Origin: Channallabes apus
Lineage: Eukaryota > Chordata > Actinopteri > Siluriformes > Clariidae
NCBI GenBank assembly: GCA_030522415.1
Contig: CM060112.1
Span: 2,725,001 to 2,789,000 of the forward strand
Direction of reading: 5' to 3'
DNA: 64,000 nt
The position numbers were made by a program, and so were the translations under genes. The notes beneath the pieces were generated by a model. It was not told where the DNA came from and ran no database searches. It saw only the letters and a program-made list of their open reading frames with translations. Below are positions 1 through 11,220 of this stretch, one piece after another; position 1 is the stretch's first letter; every line of letters starts with the position of its first letter.

Positions 1-655
1 TGTAATATTAAAGGTGCAGTCTTTAATTAAAGGTGTGGTCTACAATATGAAAAGTGTTGTCGGTAATATTAAAGGTGCAGTCTGTATTACAGAGGGCGTG
101 GTCTGTAATATTTACGATGTGGACTGTAATGTTAAAGGGGCAATCTATTATATTAAAGGTGTGGGTTGTGAAACTGTATCAAAGGTGAACGCTGGAATAT
201 TAAAGATGCAGTCTGTGATTAAAGGTGAGGGTTGTACAGTATATATTGAGTAATTAATGTCATCAAGAGTTTGGTGTGTAATATTAAAGGTGCAGTCTAT
301 AATTTCAAATGTCTGTGTTGTAATATTCAAGGCGCAGACTGTAATTAAAGGTGCAGTCAGTGAAACTAAGCATGAGGTCTGTAATACTTAAGGTGTGGGC
401 TGCACAGTATTATTAAAGGTGCGGTCTGTAATTTAAGGTGTGGTTGTAGTATTAAAGGTGCAGTCTTTAATTAAAGGTGCGGTGTGTAATATTAAAGGTG
501 TGGTCTGTAATTTAAGGTGTGGTTGTAGTATTAAAGGTGCAGTCTTTAATTAAAGGTGCGGTCTGTAATATTAAAGGTGTGGTCTGTAATTTAAGGTGTG
601 GTTGTAGTATTAAAGGTGCAGTCTTTAATTAAAGGTGCGGTCTGTAATATTAAAG
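1..655. repeat. Satellite-like tandem array of GTAATATTAAAGGTG units
   Basis: The stretch is built of degenerate ~17-21 bp units of the type gtctgtaatattaaaggtg, with c/t and g/a variants and some units lacking TAT. From ~438 to 655 the units are organised into an almost identical ~79-bp block repeated about three times, starting at the motif tgtggttgtag. The array runs off the left edge. ORFs in it are repeat artefacts. Confidence 0.85.
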
Positions 656-765
656 CTTGTTAACAGGGATTTGTATGCCGAAGTTACACTTTCTAAACAA
701 AAAATTAAAAATGATCAATTTGGTGAAGTTTTTTTTCCCTAAAGATATGATTATTGGACATTTGT

Positions 766-780
766 GGAAGGAGTCTCCAG
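766..780 (+). repeat. Dispersed GGAAGGAGTCTCCAG repeat, copy 1
   Basis: This is one of five intron or flank copies of a dispersed element sharing GGAAGGAGTCTCCAG. The others are at 6148-6162, 11518-11532, 32197-32211 and 33237-33251 (minus). Flanks of several copies also share GTAAGGAGAT(G)TTTA upstream, so the real unit is at least 60-80 bp. The family is unrecognised. Confidence 0.7.
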
Positions 781-929
781 GTCCAGCACTTTGTAACAGT
801 CAGTGGCTGTTTAAACAGAAGTCAAAGGATGAGGTTTACTTTGTTTAACAGACATTTAAAATTTTTGTCAGATGCCCTTATACAGAGCAACTTCCTTTAA
901 AAAAAAATAAAAAAATCTCATTATACATC

Positions 930-1075
930 TAAGCAGTTGAGACCTCGGGGGTTAAGGGTCTTGCTCAAGGGCCCAACAGGGGCAACGTGGCTGTGCTGGG
1001 GTTTGAACCCGGCTCCTTCTGAGCCAGACTCCAATGCCGTACCCACAGAGCTACTCCTCTCCCTAGTTTAGCTAT
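930..1075 (-). repeat. tRNA-derived SINE fragment (family A)
   Basis: Read on the minus strand it contains a B-box-like GGGTTCAAACCCC and then GGCCCTTGAGCAAGACCCTT, the body shared with the copies at 8285, 28018 and 51100. It lies about 220 bp upstream of the first gabra5 exon in the window. Confidence 0.75.
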
Positions 1076-1292
1076 GCATACTTAAAATGTATGAAGTGTG
1101 ATGAATATTTTATGAAGCTGTTTAAGGATTTCAGCTCTCTGACAGGTCTTAAAATGAACGTCTTTATTATTCACTCCAATATATCGGGCAATATCGGGTT
1201 CTGCTGATGCTATGAACCCCTGGGGAATCTGTCGTAGGTATGAAATTGATCCAGCAATAACCAAACTTATTTTCTCTGTGTGACCTCGACAG

Positions 1293-1360
1293 AAAAGGTG
1301 ACCGAGATCAAGACCAACATCTTCGTCACCAGTTTTGGTCCAGTGTCTGATACTGAGATG
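1293..1360 (+). CDS. gabra5: gabra5 exon (68 bp): start of extracellular domain beta strands
   Basis: The exon follows an acceptor ending gacctcgacag and is followed by donor gtaaga. Two bases complete the previous codon, then 22 codons read KVTEIKTNIFVTSFGPVSDT plus EM. This is the family block (V)xTxIxVTSFGPVSDTEM of alpha subunits in the N-terminal ligand-binding domain. The 68-bp size is the conserved length of this exon in vertebrate GABRA genes. It is too short to stand out as an ORF. The exon ends in phase 0, matching the next exon. Confidence 0.95.
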
Positions 1361-1364
1361 GTAA

Positions 1365-1545
1365 GAAATTCATTATAAAAAATAAATAAATACCGCGCAC
1401 AGTTTTTCACTAATGTGCTGCATTAGCATTAGCGATTAACGTACAGAAATTCAGATGCCTCTGGAGATTAATTCTATTCAGCCTCTCGTGTTATTATTGT
1501 TATTATTATTATTATTATTATTATTTTGTTGTTGTTGTTTTCTCC
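1365..1545. repeat. TTA/TTG trinucleotide tract in the short gabra5 intron
   Basis: The 189-bp intron (1361-1549) contains (TTA)n followed by (TTG)n at about 1490-1540, immediately before the acceptor tctccacag. The repeat supplies most of the polypyrimidine tract. Confidence 0.8.
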
Positions 1546-1549
1546 ACAG

Positions 1550-1770
1550 GAGTACACAATCGATGTGTTTTTCCGGCAAAGTTGGAAGGATGAGCGTTTG
1601 CGCTTCAAAGGGCCCATGGGGATGCTGCCTCTTAATAACCTGCTGGCCAGCAACATCTGGACTCCTGACACCTTCTTCCTTAATGGCAAGAAATCCATCG
1701 CGCACAACATGACCACGCCGAACAAGCTGCTGAGGCTGCAGGATGACGGCACGCTGCTCTACACCATGAG
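1550..1770 (+). CDS. gabra5: gabra5 exon (221 bp): loops D and A of the extracellular domain
   Basis: The exon sits between acceptor tctccacag and donor gtgagg and starts in phase 0 with [19 protein letters not shown]. It has the conserved [30 protein letters not shown] and DDGTLLYTM blocks, and the glycosylation sequon NMT is present. Two residues are odd. The position usually occupied by His in DTFFHNGKKS (H101/102 of alpha1, the classical benzodiazepine determinant; Arg in alpha4/6) is Leu here (CTT at 1679-1681). The Lys of LLASKIW is Asn (AAC at 1652-1654). The preceding intron is only 189 bp and holds a TTA repeat. Confidence 0.96.
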
Positions 1771-1989
1771 GTGAGGCGACCGTGAGCCGTGAGATTATTA
1801 AAATCCCCAAATACAACTTTAAATCTTGTGAAACTTTGGATTTTATTAATTCTCTGGATCAATAAAAGTGTGTGCTGTAAGTAATTCCCAGTATAACAAA
1901 ATGCATAAGATCATGATATAGCGATGACCTAGCGATCAATGCTAACTATAAAAACTTTTAACTTCATTATAAATCTTAAAAAATTCTTA

Positions 1990-2800
1990 ATAATTTACAC
2001 ATCTGTGGTCAATTCCTGAGATATTTCTGACAAATAGAAGTAAAGTTTTGCTGTCATTCTATATTTGCCACCTGTTTACTCAAATGTACAGTACAGTAGC
2101 TCCTGCTAGCATTGTTTATTAGATTGCGTTTTACTAGCGTAAGTTGAAAGGTCGTTATGGAGAACGGACAGTGAGAAGAAATTAGCTAATGTTTAAATGC
2201 TAGAGATGAATGCTAAGTGTAACTAATTCTTAAATTTGTGTTTTTTCTTTTTTAACAATTTACCAACATATCTGAGATAATTTACATTAACCGTGAAGAA
2301 GATTTTCTCCATGTCCTGTTCTTCTCAAAGTCTTTTTTATTTCCTAGATGTTATAATTAATACGTATATTCCAGCTAGCCATATTAATTGCTACTTACTA
2401 ATTTTACTAAGAGAAATAAAAACACGTTTTAGCATTGATTATATGCTAGTTTGTGCTAAGTTCCAGTATTTCTTAGTTTGCCTAACAACATTTTGCAAAA
2501 TAAGTTCTTTTAAACATGATGGAAAAGTTTCAAAGCGTCTGAAGAACCTGAAGTCCAAAGCTGGTGATCAATACGAAGTGGTACAGTGGTGTAGACCGAG
2601 TCGTTAACTTAGCAACATATCTAAGGTAAATCAATCAAATACGGTCCAGTGACTGTAACATTCTTTCTAGAAATGAGATTATAGTAATATTGTAGCTAGC
2701 GTTGATTATCCGCTAGTTTCTGCTCAGTCTCAGTTTGCCTACACTGTTGCTAAGCAACTGAGTAATATGGACACTTTCAAGGCTTAGCAATCAAACACGT
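1990..2800. repeat. Degenerate direct repeats of ~350 bp in intron
   Basis: Blocks containing CAACATATCT(G/A)AG (2267 and 2610), TTGATTATxxGCTAGTTT (2434 and 2702) and AGTTTGCCTA recur in the same order, which suggests an old tandem duplication. No coding sign is seen. Confidence 0.45.
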
Positions 2801-3589
2801 AACGTAATAAAACACACCTGAGGCGCATAAATATGGACTTATTAGACCCCTTTTTAATGTCATTGTTACTCCGTCCACCAAAAGTCTTCATGGCTACAGT
2901 ATATTCTGTCCAGCGTTGATGAGTAACTAGTGTCCGTATTTCTCAACCGTTTTCTCATAACTCGAGTGTGTTGGTGAATGAGTGTGTGTACAGTTCACAC
3001 AGACAGATGCGTCTCCTTCACAAGCTGGTGAATAAGGTATCCGTCTGGACTCCGAGTCGCCTTTATTTATTCTTCTTTAAATCATTTGCACCATTCAAAC
3101 GTTTTCCTGCGGCTAAGAGTCTCTCCACTGTACTGATGTCTTCTGTAAATGTCAATCGCTTTTAAGCCTTCATTCAGCGGAAATTCCCAGTTTTACCTGA
3201 ACGCCCCTTGTACAAAGATAATTATATTAGATAATAAGGTTTTGCGATAATCTGGATAATTGAGGTTTTTATTTAGTGCAGAAAACCAGTGAATGTGCAC
3301 AGCTTTATTGATGCACTTTAGAATCTATTCGCAGTGAAACCTTAAAGATTTGTAAGATTCCTGCATTGTTTTTGGTGCTGTAGAACATTATGTCTGCTTC
3401 ATTTTTTTTTTTCTCGACTCTTTCAAAGCAGCGGTCGTCTAAACAGAATGTTTTAGAAGAAACTGTATTTGAAACAGCTCTTATTTTATCTGCTCTTGGT
3501 GGAACTAATGCAGTGTACTACAATAATGATTACATTGTGAGAATGTACAGTAAGCTAATTGTGCAAACGTTAATGATGCATTTCATGTG

Positions 3590-3591
3590 TG

Positions 3592-3626
<35 letters not shown>

Positions 3627-3755
3627 AAGCCGAAGCTTCAGGCACATTTAAAAGACTTCAGTGTTTAACATGCAGCATACATGAGCTTAAAGAAAAGTCT
3701 ACACACACACACACACACACGCACACACACACGCACACACACACGCGCACACACA

Positions 3756-3791
<36 letters not shown>

Positions 3792-3800
3792 TTGTTTTAT
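3590..3800. repeat. GA and CA microsatellites
   Basis: (GA)n at about 3595-3622 and a (CA)n tract with CG interruptions at 3701-3788. ORFs here are repeat products. Confidence 0.95.
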
Positions 3801-3819
3801 TGTTTATGACGTACTTTTT

Positions 3820-4390
3820 AAGGAAATTGAGGAAAAAAAGAAACTATAAATCAAAACTGAAAAAAAGTAAATGAAGGGAACGATAGAGGGAAGAAAGAAA
3901 AGAAAGCTAAGTAAAGTTAGGGGGAAGAGATGAAGAGAAGTAAGAAAGAGGATAGTAATTGCTATAAAGAACGAAGAAAGGAAATGAAGAAACAAAAGGA
4001 AGAGAGTAAAAAGGGAAAGATGGAAGAAGCGTAAAGGGAACGAAATATAAAAATAAGAAAGAACTAGAACGAGATCGTGGAGAATTAATTATAGGAAAAA
4101 GAATAAATAAGAGAAGGAGGATGTAAAGAAAGAAAAAGAAAAGAAGGAAGGGAAATGGACAGAACAGAAAGAGGAGAAATGGGCAAAAAGCAATGGACAG
4201 CAGAACAGAGAGAGAAAAGAAGAAAAGGAGAAAAGAGAAGAAAATACAGAGAAAAGCAGAAGAGAAAAAGATATTAACAAGAAATAGAAAATAGAAAGTG
4301 GAAAAAGTGAGTGAATAAAGAGGAAAGGAACGACAGCTAACAGAATTACTGTATGTGGAATGAAAAGGGAAAGAAGTTGACCAACTGAGA
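3820..4390. repeat. 570-bp polypurine (GA-rich) strand tract
   Basis: The plus strand is almost free of C and poor in T for over 500 bases (gaaag, ggaag, gagaag words) without a fixed period. A 164-codon minus ORF of Phe, Ser and Leu is a composition artefact. Confidence 0.85.
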
Positions 4391-4424
4391 CAGTTCTCCA
4401 CTTTTATCTACAGGTTCATTAGAG

Positions 4425-5300
4425 CAGGTTCTCAAGTTCTTTACAGAGCAGGTTCTCCACATAACCGTTATCTACAAAGCAGGTTCAATTCAAACTATGT
4501 GAGCTATGATTCCATTATATCTGCAAAAAAATCAAGTAGAAACTGGTCATTTTGGATTGTCCCCCTTAATGTGGAACTGCCACACCTTATTTTGGACACG
4601 TTCAAAAAAAGCCTGGTGAGGACGTGGTCGAATCAAGACGCAGGAAGAGTGAAGTAACGACGTCATTGACCAGTTAACAGCATGACTTCACTGACGTACC
4701 ACAAGCACGGCGCAGACGAGGAACGATCTCGCTGGAGTTCTGACTGAGTTGTCATTGGAAGTCACCGTGTCGTCGCTACATCAATGTATTTGTTCTCACA
4801 GCGCCCTCTTCAGGCTCACGCTATGACCATGGTAGGTCCATCCCACCTTGTAGAGCACCGCATTAAGTTCATGTTCTTCTGGTGCTGATCACATTTATGG
4901 CCGTAGTAAGAGTGTGATAAACGCGCGGTAATGAGCGCGGTGCGATCTGATCAGATAGAATAATATCTCGGTCTGATCTCACTGGACCTGACGTGATCGT
5001 GCGTGTGATTGGATGATCAGATGATAGACGCATCAAGAACCCGGCGGCGGCGGCGGTGCGGCCATGAAGGAGGATGAAGTTGGTAAATGCACGTTTCTCC
5101 ATTTCGACCCCATTTGATATTTTTAGGACGCCGTGGGAACGCCATGCTCTCCGTCAGAGTGTCAATCAGAATCGGTCCTAAACACAACATCTACCCAGCA
5201 GTTCCCTGAAGAGCAGGTTCTCTGTACAGGGGTTCTCTACAGAGCTGTTCTGTACAGAGTGGTTATTTAAAGAGCAGATTCTTTACAGAGCAGGTAGTTG
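4425..5300. repeat. Dispersed ACAGAGCAGGTTCTC motif clusters, otherwise unremarkable intron
   Basis: Short degenerate repeats of the type acagagcaggttctctac occur at 4425-4495 and again at 5200-5300. The sequence between them shows no gene or recognised element. Confidence 0.5.
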
Positions 5301-5884
5301 TTTCTGGTTCGTGTTTCCTTTGTTCTCCTTCTAACCTGCTTTTGAAAGCTAATAAAAGCAGTGGAGTGTGTTCCACTTTCACACCGTGGGTGGTGCAAAT
5401 GTGCTGGCCTGCTTTCAGTGCGGAGCCGTACGAGCTCACATACATCCTGCCAAATAAAGCTCTTCTGGAAAACAAACAAACAAACAAACAAATAAATACA
5501 TAATCGTAAAAATATCCTGAAAAATAAATCTAAACAAAACCATCTGAAAAATAAATCTTAAATCCTAACAAAGCTGAAATCTGGAAAATTTTTAATTGTT
5601 CATTTCATTTTATGTAAAAATTATTTTAAAAGAAAAAGTCTTAAATAAATAAATAAATAATCGTCATTCAGGTTTTTGTTGCAGGATTTCAGAGACATGA
5701 TGACGTTGTCTTTCTTTGTCTTCAATATTAATCTTATAAACCCTGTTCTAGTTATTTATTCATGTCTTTCTTTGGTATTTTTGGTCCACGTTCCAGCTGA
5801 CGGTGACTCCCCATCCCGGGGGAACCTCTGTTATTTCTGTTACCTAATTTGGGGTTGCCAGCTCAATGTCCAATTATCACTCGG

Positions 5885-6045
5885 TCAATTTGGGAATTCC
5901 AATTAGCCTAATCCGCCTGTCGCTGGAAGGAAACCGGAGGACCCAGAGGAAACCCACCAAGCACGGAGAGAACATGCAAACTCTACACACACAGACCCAG
6001 ACGTGGGAATCGAACCTGGAACCTGGAGGTGGCACCGTGCTGCCT
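5885..6045 (-). repeat. SINE head fragment (family B)
   Basis: On the minus strand it reads the head of the element at 61000: a GGTTCGATTCC-like B box, then TTTGCATGTTCTC, GGTGGGTTTCC and AACCGG-type words. The tail is missing. Confidence 0.75.
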
Positions 6046-6633
6046 TGCTTACTTTATATCATTTTGTTGGTGTGTTAAACAATCCGCGTATTTTTGCCCA
6101 GTAATGTGGTGGATTTCTCTGTAAGGAGATGTTTATATAACGTCTGTGGAAGGAGTCTCCAGTGTCAACATCCCCAGGACAAGCTGTAACTTTTAGTTCA
6201 GGAAAGAGGCGTTTACAGGAAGGAAGGAATAAATAAATAAATAAATAAATAACATTAACATTATTCTTGTTCCATAAGTTTCGTTGCAAATATTATGACA
6301 TAATGTTATTTATTGAATAATTGTTTCAATAATTGGTGTAGGAGGAATAAAACCCTCAAGGACGAGCAATTATAGGAAAACAATCACCTTCAGGCTGGTA
6401 TCAGTTACTCCGGCTTTTCACACTGATTGATTGGTAGATCGATTAATTGATTAAATAATTGATGAATGAATTGATTGATTGATTAATTCCTCTCCCCAGG
6501 TGATGATCTGGTTTTTAAGACAGAGACACGAGTCTGGTGTTCGTTTGTCTTTCACGCTGCTGTTCAGTCTGAGGATCGAGCTGATCACACTTCATTACTC
6601 ACCCCTGTTGTTTTGTTTTCACTTTCAACTCTG

Positions 6634-6634
<1 letters not shown>

Positions 6635-6670
<36 letters not shown>
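6635..6670. repeat. CA microsatellite
   Basis: Pure (AC)n tract in a gabra5 intron. Confidence 0.95.
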
Positions 6671-6672
<2 letters not shown>

Positions 6673-6879
6673 GATAACCCCGTCATTTGTCCCACACACA
6701 GGGTAAGCCCTTGTGCTGTAAATGACACACTCATGAGACAGGTTTCTTTGTGTCCCACATGAATAATTACACACTCCTGACTCATCTCACCTCCCTTTGG
6801 AGCATCAGCACACACTCGCTGTTTACACTCTTCATACACAACACAGCTGTAACATGTCTGCTGTTATTCCGTAGAAATA

Positions 6880-7291
6880 AAAAAAACTACCAAGAAAAAA
6901 CAAACAGAAAAAAAAACGCAGTGGTGTTAGTAGGAATAACATGAAACAAAGTTCTCGTCGTAATGACATTCTGTGTCAAACAACCAGCCAAAGACAGACA
7001 AAACCAAATACAAATCACACAAACAAACAAAGTGACAAAACAACAGACAGACAGAAAATCAGACAGACAAATACGCAGATATATAAACAGACCAACAAAG
7101 AGACAAACAAACAAAAAAACTGACAAAAACACAGACAGACAAACAGACAGAGACACAAAAAACAACAAACAAGACAAAAGTAATTAAAGAAACAATTAAA
7201 CAACAACTAATAAACCAAACTAACTAACCAGCTAACTTTCTAATAAATCCATCAAACAAACAAACTACCAAGCAAACTAAATAAACAAGCC

Positions 7292-7330
<39 letters not shown>

Positions 7331-7370
7331 CAACTAACTAACCCACCCCAGTAACTAGCACAAAAAAAAA
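6880..7370. repeat. A/C-rich tract with (GACA)n, (AAAC)n and (CTAA)n
   Basis: The plus strand is strongly depleted in T. It moves from AGACAGACA words to AAACAAAC and ends in a (CTAA)n run at 7291-7330. Overlapping ORFs of Thr, Asn, Lys and Gln are low-complexity artefacts. Confidence 0.85.
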
Positions 7371-7456
7371 TCCTGTTTCTAAAGACAAACACAATCTTCC
7401 TCATTTTCAGATTTTCAGCTTGAAAGTTGACTATCTAATAGCATTTCTTCTTATGA

Positions 7457-7470
7457 CCACCAGATGGCGG
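7457..7470 (+). promoter_or_regulatory. CTCF-like motif
   Basis: CCACCAGATGGCGG matches the vertebrate CTCF core CCASYAGRKGGCRS at all 14 positions. It lies in the gabra5 intron between the loop A and Cys-loop exons. Confidence 0.55.
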
Positions 7471-8284
7471 TGCAGGACAGAAGAAAGGCTGATGCCCATG
7501 TTCAGGATAGAGCACACTGCAGCATGAGCAGAGCAGAACTGTAACTGAAATAATAAAATCCTTCTGGGTGGAAAGAAATTATATAAAACTTAAATTTACA
7601 TTTAATGAAAGATGGAATAAAAGAGAAACAGTTTGTGTTTTTAATCAGTTTAACGGCTGTGTTTACTTAAGCAGTATCACATTCGAGGTGGTGAACATCA
7701 GCGCCGCTGCGATTCGATCGTACGCACAAGTGGTGGACAGGAGGACTGTAACTCTCATATGTTTATAGTCATATTTCCACTTATTGCTTGGTTGAATCCC
7801 AAATAGCGTTAAATGAGAAGCTGGTGCACTATGTAGGATGTAGGATCCTCTGTCCACACTGATCAAGTAGTGCCCTTAATCAGGGGTTAGGGTTAGTGTT
7901 ATTCAGCCTTGTAGCTCAGCTTAAGGGTTAAAATTAAACAACACGATTCAGAAGGACTTACTGCCGAGACGGCGTGTTGTTTAAGACGACATAACGTTAT
8001 CAGGTGTGTGTTCTTACTGAAAGTGCTTCTGGTCGTGAATGTGTGTTTTGTCAGGCAGCTGCTCTCTCCTCAGTACTGCGGACCGTACAGGGCTACTCTC
8101 ACCCACGCCGAGACACACAATTAGTGATGCGTCTCGTTACACATCACAGTGACATTAGTGTCCACTAGTGACGTCTCTCATCCAATCAGATTGCTTGGGT
8201 GGAACTTACTGTAGTATAATAATAAATAAATGTAAAACAATAGACAACAATAGGATGGAGAGGACAGGGTTAGATTGAGGCAGG

Positions 8285-8475
8285 GGGCCAGGTGTAGCTC
8301 AGTGGTTAAGGCATTGGACTATAATTCAGAAGATCCCAGGTTCAAACCCCACAACCACCAAGTTGCCACTGTTGGGCCCTTGAGCAAGACCCTTAACCCT
8401 CAACTGTTCAGATGTATAATGAGATAAAAATGTAAGTCGCTCTGGATAAGAGCATCTGCCAAATGCCTAAATGTT
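8285..8475 (+). repeat. Full-length tRNA-derived SINE (family A)
   Basis: It has an internal pol III promoter: A box TAGCTCAGTGG at 8295-8305 and B box GGTTCAAACCC at 8339-8349. The common body follows (TTGGGCCCTTGAGCAAGACC and CTCTGGATAAGAGCATCTGC) and ends near AAATGCCTAAATG. A near-identical copy is at 28018-28208, and minus-strand fragments are at 930 and 51100. The tRNA-like head is not a functional tRNA gene. Confidence 0.85.
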
Positions 8476-8702
8476 AATTACAATAACTGCTGCTGCTGTT
8501 GAAGCATTAATTATAACGAGACTGTAGTTTTATTTCCTTATTACAGATATGTTCCTCATCTCAAGGTTCACATGAATTTAAACTTGTCTTCTAACGGACA
8601 TAAACCAAGTAGATAGGAGATACAGTTTGCTTTCACTGTGGATGAAAAACTTGTTTTGTGAAACCATGCAGGGGGTTTTTGTGCATGCAGTGTTAAACCT
8701 GA

Positions 8703-8716
8703 CCACGAGGTGGCGG
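8703..8716 (+). promoter_or_regulatory. CTCF-like motif
   Basis: CCACGAGGTGGCGG fits the CTCF core with one tolerated position. It lies 1.2 kb from the site at 7457 and in the same orientation. Confidence 0.45.
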
Positions 8717-8795
8717 TGTGGATCCATCACTAATAAAGCTGTTGGTAAAGTGCCTGCAGTCTCAAACAAATCAGATACACAATATATAATAGACA

Positions 8796-8798
<3 letters not shown>

Positions 8799-8868
<70 letters not shown>

Positions 8869-8990
8869 AGAGAGAGGGAGAGAGAGAGAGAGAGAGAGAG
8901 CTTGGTGGCGCTCTTGCTCTATTATAACTAAGCACACAAATAAATACATTCAAATCTTGGACACACACACACACACACACACACTAAGCT
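8799..8990. repeat. TG, GA and CA microsatellites
   Basis: (TG)n at 8799-8864 followed by (GA)n to 8900, then a (CA)n tract at about 8961-8985. Confidence 0.95.
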
Positions 8991-9124
8991 CAGTGCTTAT
9001 TCAACAAACACTGAATCCATAGACAGTGTTTCTTTGAGAATGACATCATCACTAACAGCAGCATCACTGCACATGCACTATACAGTACCGTTACCATGGT
9101 AACCTCGTGCCGCTTATCTCACAG

Positions 9125-9795
9125 TGATGTGACATTTGTGAACGAGTCAGTTTGATTCTGATTTAACTTGTAAATAACTTGATTCTTTGAAAAAGCAGTT
9201 TTTTTAAGGAGGCGACTCTTCACACCCGAGGAGTCTTAAAACAAGCCAGATTACTTAAAAAATGTTTTTACACCAAGTCTTCTGTTTTAATGATTCAACT
9301 TAAACATGTCTGTTTTCTAAGTGATTCAGTTCTTTGAACAGTTTTTTTATGATTCATTTCTTTAACCATGTCGGTTCTGTAGCCCTTAAAGCTGAGCGTT
9401 ATTTGTAATAAACATATACAGAGCTCAGGATTGTACAGTACACAGTGACATGTAGTTTTTTCACATGATTACATTTTTATTGTTGTCTTTGGTAATTTAA
9501 ATGACCGTAAGAAATAAATTATTATTAATAATAATAATAATAATAATAATAATCATCATCATCATCATCCTCATAATAATATGCTCATTTCTCATTTTTA
9601 TGATGTCAGTCCCATATTCCGGTGGTGGTAAACTTTACATTTTCATGAAGTAATGATAACTTTTGTTTTATCTTATATACAGTATCCAAAACCCAAAATA
9701 CACAGTTTAAAGTCTGAAGCCTCCATGTTAACACACGCCAGCAAGGCATCTATATACAGTACTTAAATATATATATATAATAATATAATATAATA

Positions 9796-9827
<32 letters not shown>

Positions 9828-10640
9828 CTTCTATATAAATTAAAAATCTCGCTCCTGACCTGTGCTGTTTTGTCTGCATGTATTTATGCGACTGTGAGTT
9901 TTTGTTATTAAATAAATGTGATTTTCACAAAAGGATTCAGATTTTTTTTAACGTTTCATGAAATTTGACTTCTTGAATGATTCACTTCATGTCAGTTGTT
10001 AAATGAACTGGAGCTTTTTAAATGATACAACTTTTTAAACTACAGTATTTGTCTCTCTGAACGTGACAGTTATTCAAACTTTTCCATTTAGTTTTTTTTT
10101 TAATTCAGTTCCTTAAACAATTCAGTTCTTCAAATAGATTTTTTTTGACAGCAGTTTGTCTATCTGATCTGGACAAGTCAATCTGTTAAACCTTTTTTTT
10201 TGTTGTTGTTGTAAATGATTCAGCTTTCTGGATGATGAATCTTTTTCTGTAATCATTCAGCTTTTGAACACGTTAGTTTTTTTAATGAGTCTGATTTAGA
10301 AGTGATTCCTCTTTTCGAGTGATTAAAAAGTTTGAAAAAGTCGGTTCTGTTTAGTTTTTATTTTAAACGATTCAGCTTTTTAAATGATTTGGCTCTTTGA
10401 ACAAACAGTACATGAGTGGAAATGGTTCAGCTTTTCTTGAACAAGACATTTCAGCTGGTCAGTTCTTTAAACAGTGAATCCATGCAGTTGTTATCCAGCA
10501 GTGTTACAGTAACTCACTGGTTATGATGGTTAATTACTGCCAGACCGCCGCATGATTGAACTCATTTGGTTTGAACTGATTTGAACATTTATTTTCTTTA
10601 AACGAGTCGTTTGAACTCTTGAGCATTTTGGACGAGTCGA
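9125..10640. repeat. 1.5-kb degenerate array of GATTCAGTTCTTTGAAC units
   Basis: Words of the type aatgattcagttctttgaac, tttaaacgattcagc and gaacgagtcgtt recur some two dozen times with irregular spacing of about 30-60 bp. The array is interrupted by AAT/CAT and AT/CA microsatellites (9520-9570 and 9765-9829). No coding sequence is seen. Confidence 0.6.
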
Positions 10641-11137
10641 CTCTGAGACCGAGACGTGACTCTCCTCTCTGTTAATGGAAGCCGAATGCTGAGGAGTGTG
10701 AGACAGGAAGTGATGCTTTATGAGGATAAATGAACCTCCTTAATGAACCACAGACACGGCAGGGGACGCTTATTGTATTTCCCAATGAACAGTGTGATGT
10801 CTCACTGATTAACATCTATTTAAATAGTATTTATGTCGTGTATAATTAGATGGAAGAATAAGATTTCATGAAAGAATGTCATTGATGGTAAAAACTGAAA
10901 GAGAACAATCACTGGGTTTAATATTGCAGCCTGGTTCAAGAAACAGATCTCAGGGAGCTGTTCGGGACGAGGAAGAGTCGAGTGGTGAGGAATGAAGGAA
11001 GTTCTCTTCTCCTGCACTGGTGTTCAGGGGAACACGGAGAATTCAAACATGGCAGACGTGCTTCATAGTGAATCAGTTTGGTGTCCTCACTCCAGGATTC
11101 CATCACTAATCCCATGTCTGTTGATTTTCCTCTCCAG

Positions 11138-11220
11138 ACTGACCATCTCAGCCGAGTGTCCCATGCAGCTTGAGGATTTCCCCATGGACGCTCACGCCTG
11201 TCCTCTCAAGTTCGGGAGCT
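11138..11220 (+). CDS. gabra5: gabra5 exon (83 bp): Cys-loop
   Basis: This exon has acceptor ttttcctctccag, donor gtaagt and the family length of 83 bp. It reads [20 protein letters not shown] then CPLKFGS. It holds both cysteines of the signature Cys-loop, with 13 residues between them, which couples agonist binding to channel gating. [14 protein letters not shown] is the alpha5 version; alpha1 has LTVRAECPMHLEDF. The last base T joins AT of the next exon to make the Tyr of loop B. Confidence 0.95.

Noticed and set aside
3907..4401. 164-codon minus ORF of Phe, Ser and Leu
   Set aside because: Composition artefact of the polypurine tract.
8285..8360. tRNA gene suggested by good A and B boxes
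   Set aside because: No cloverleaf closes around the boxes, and the same head with the same SINE body recurs at 28018 and elsewhere.
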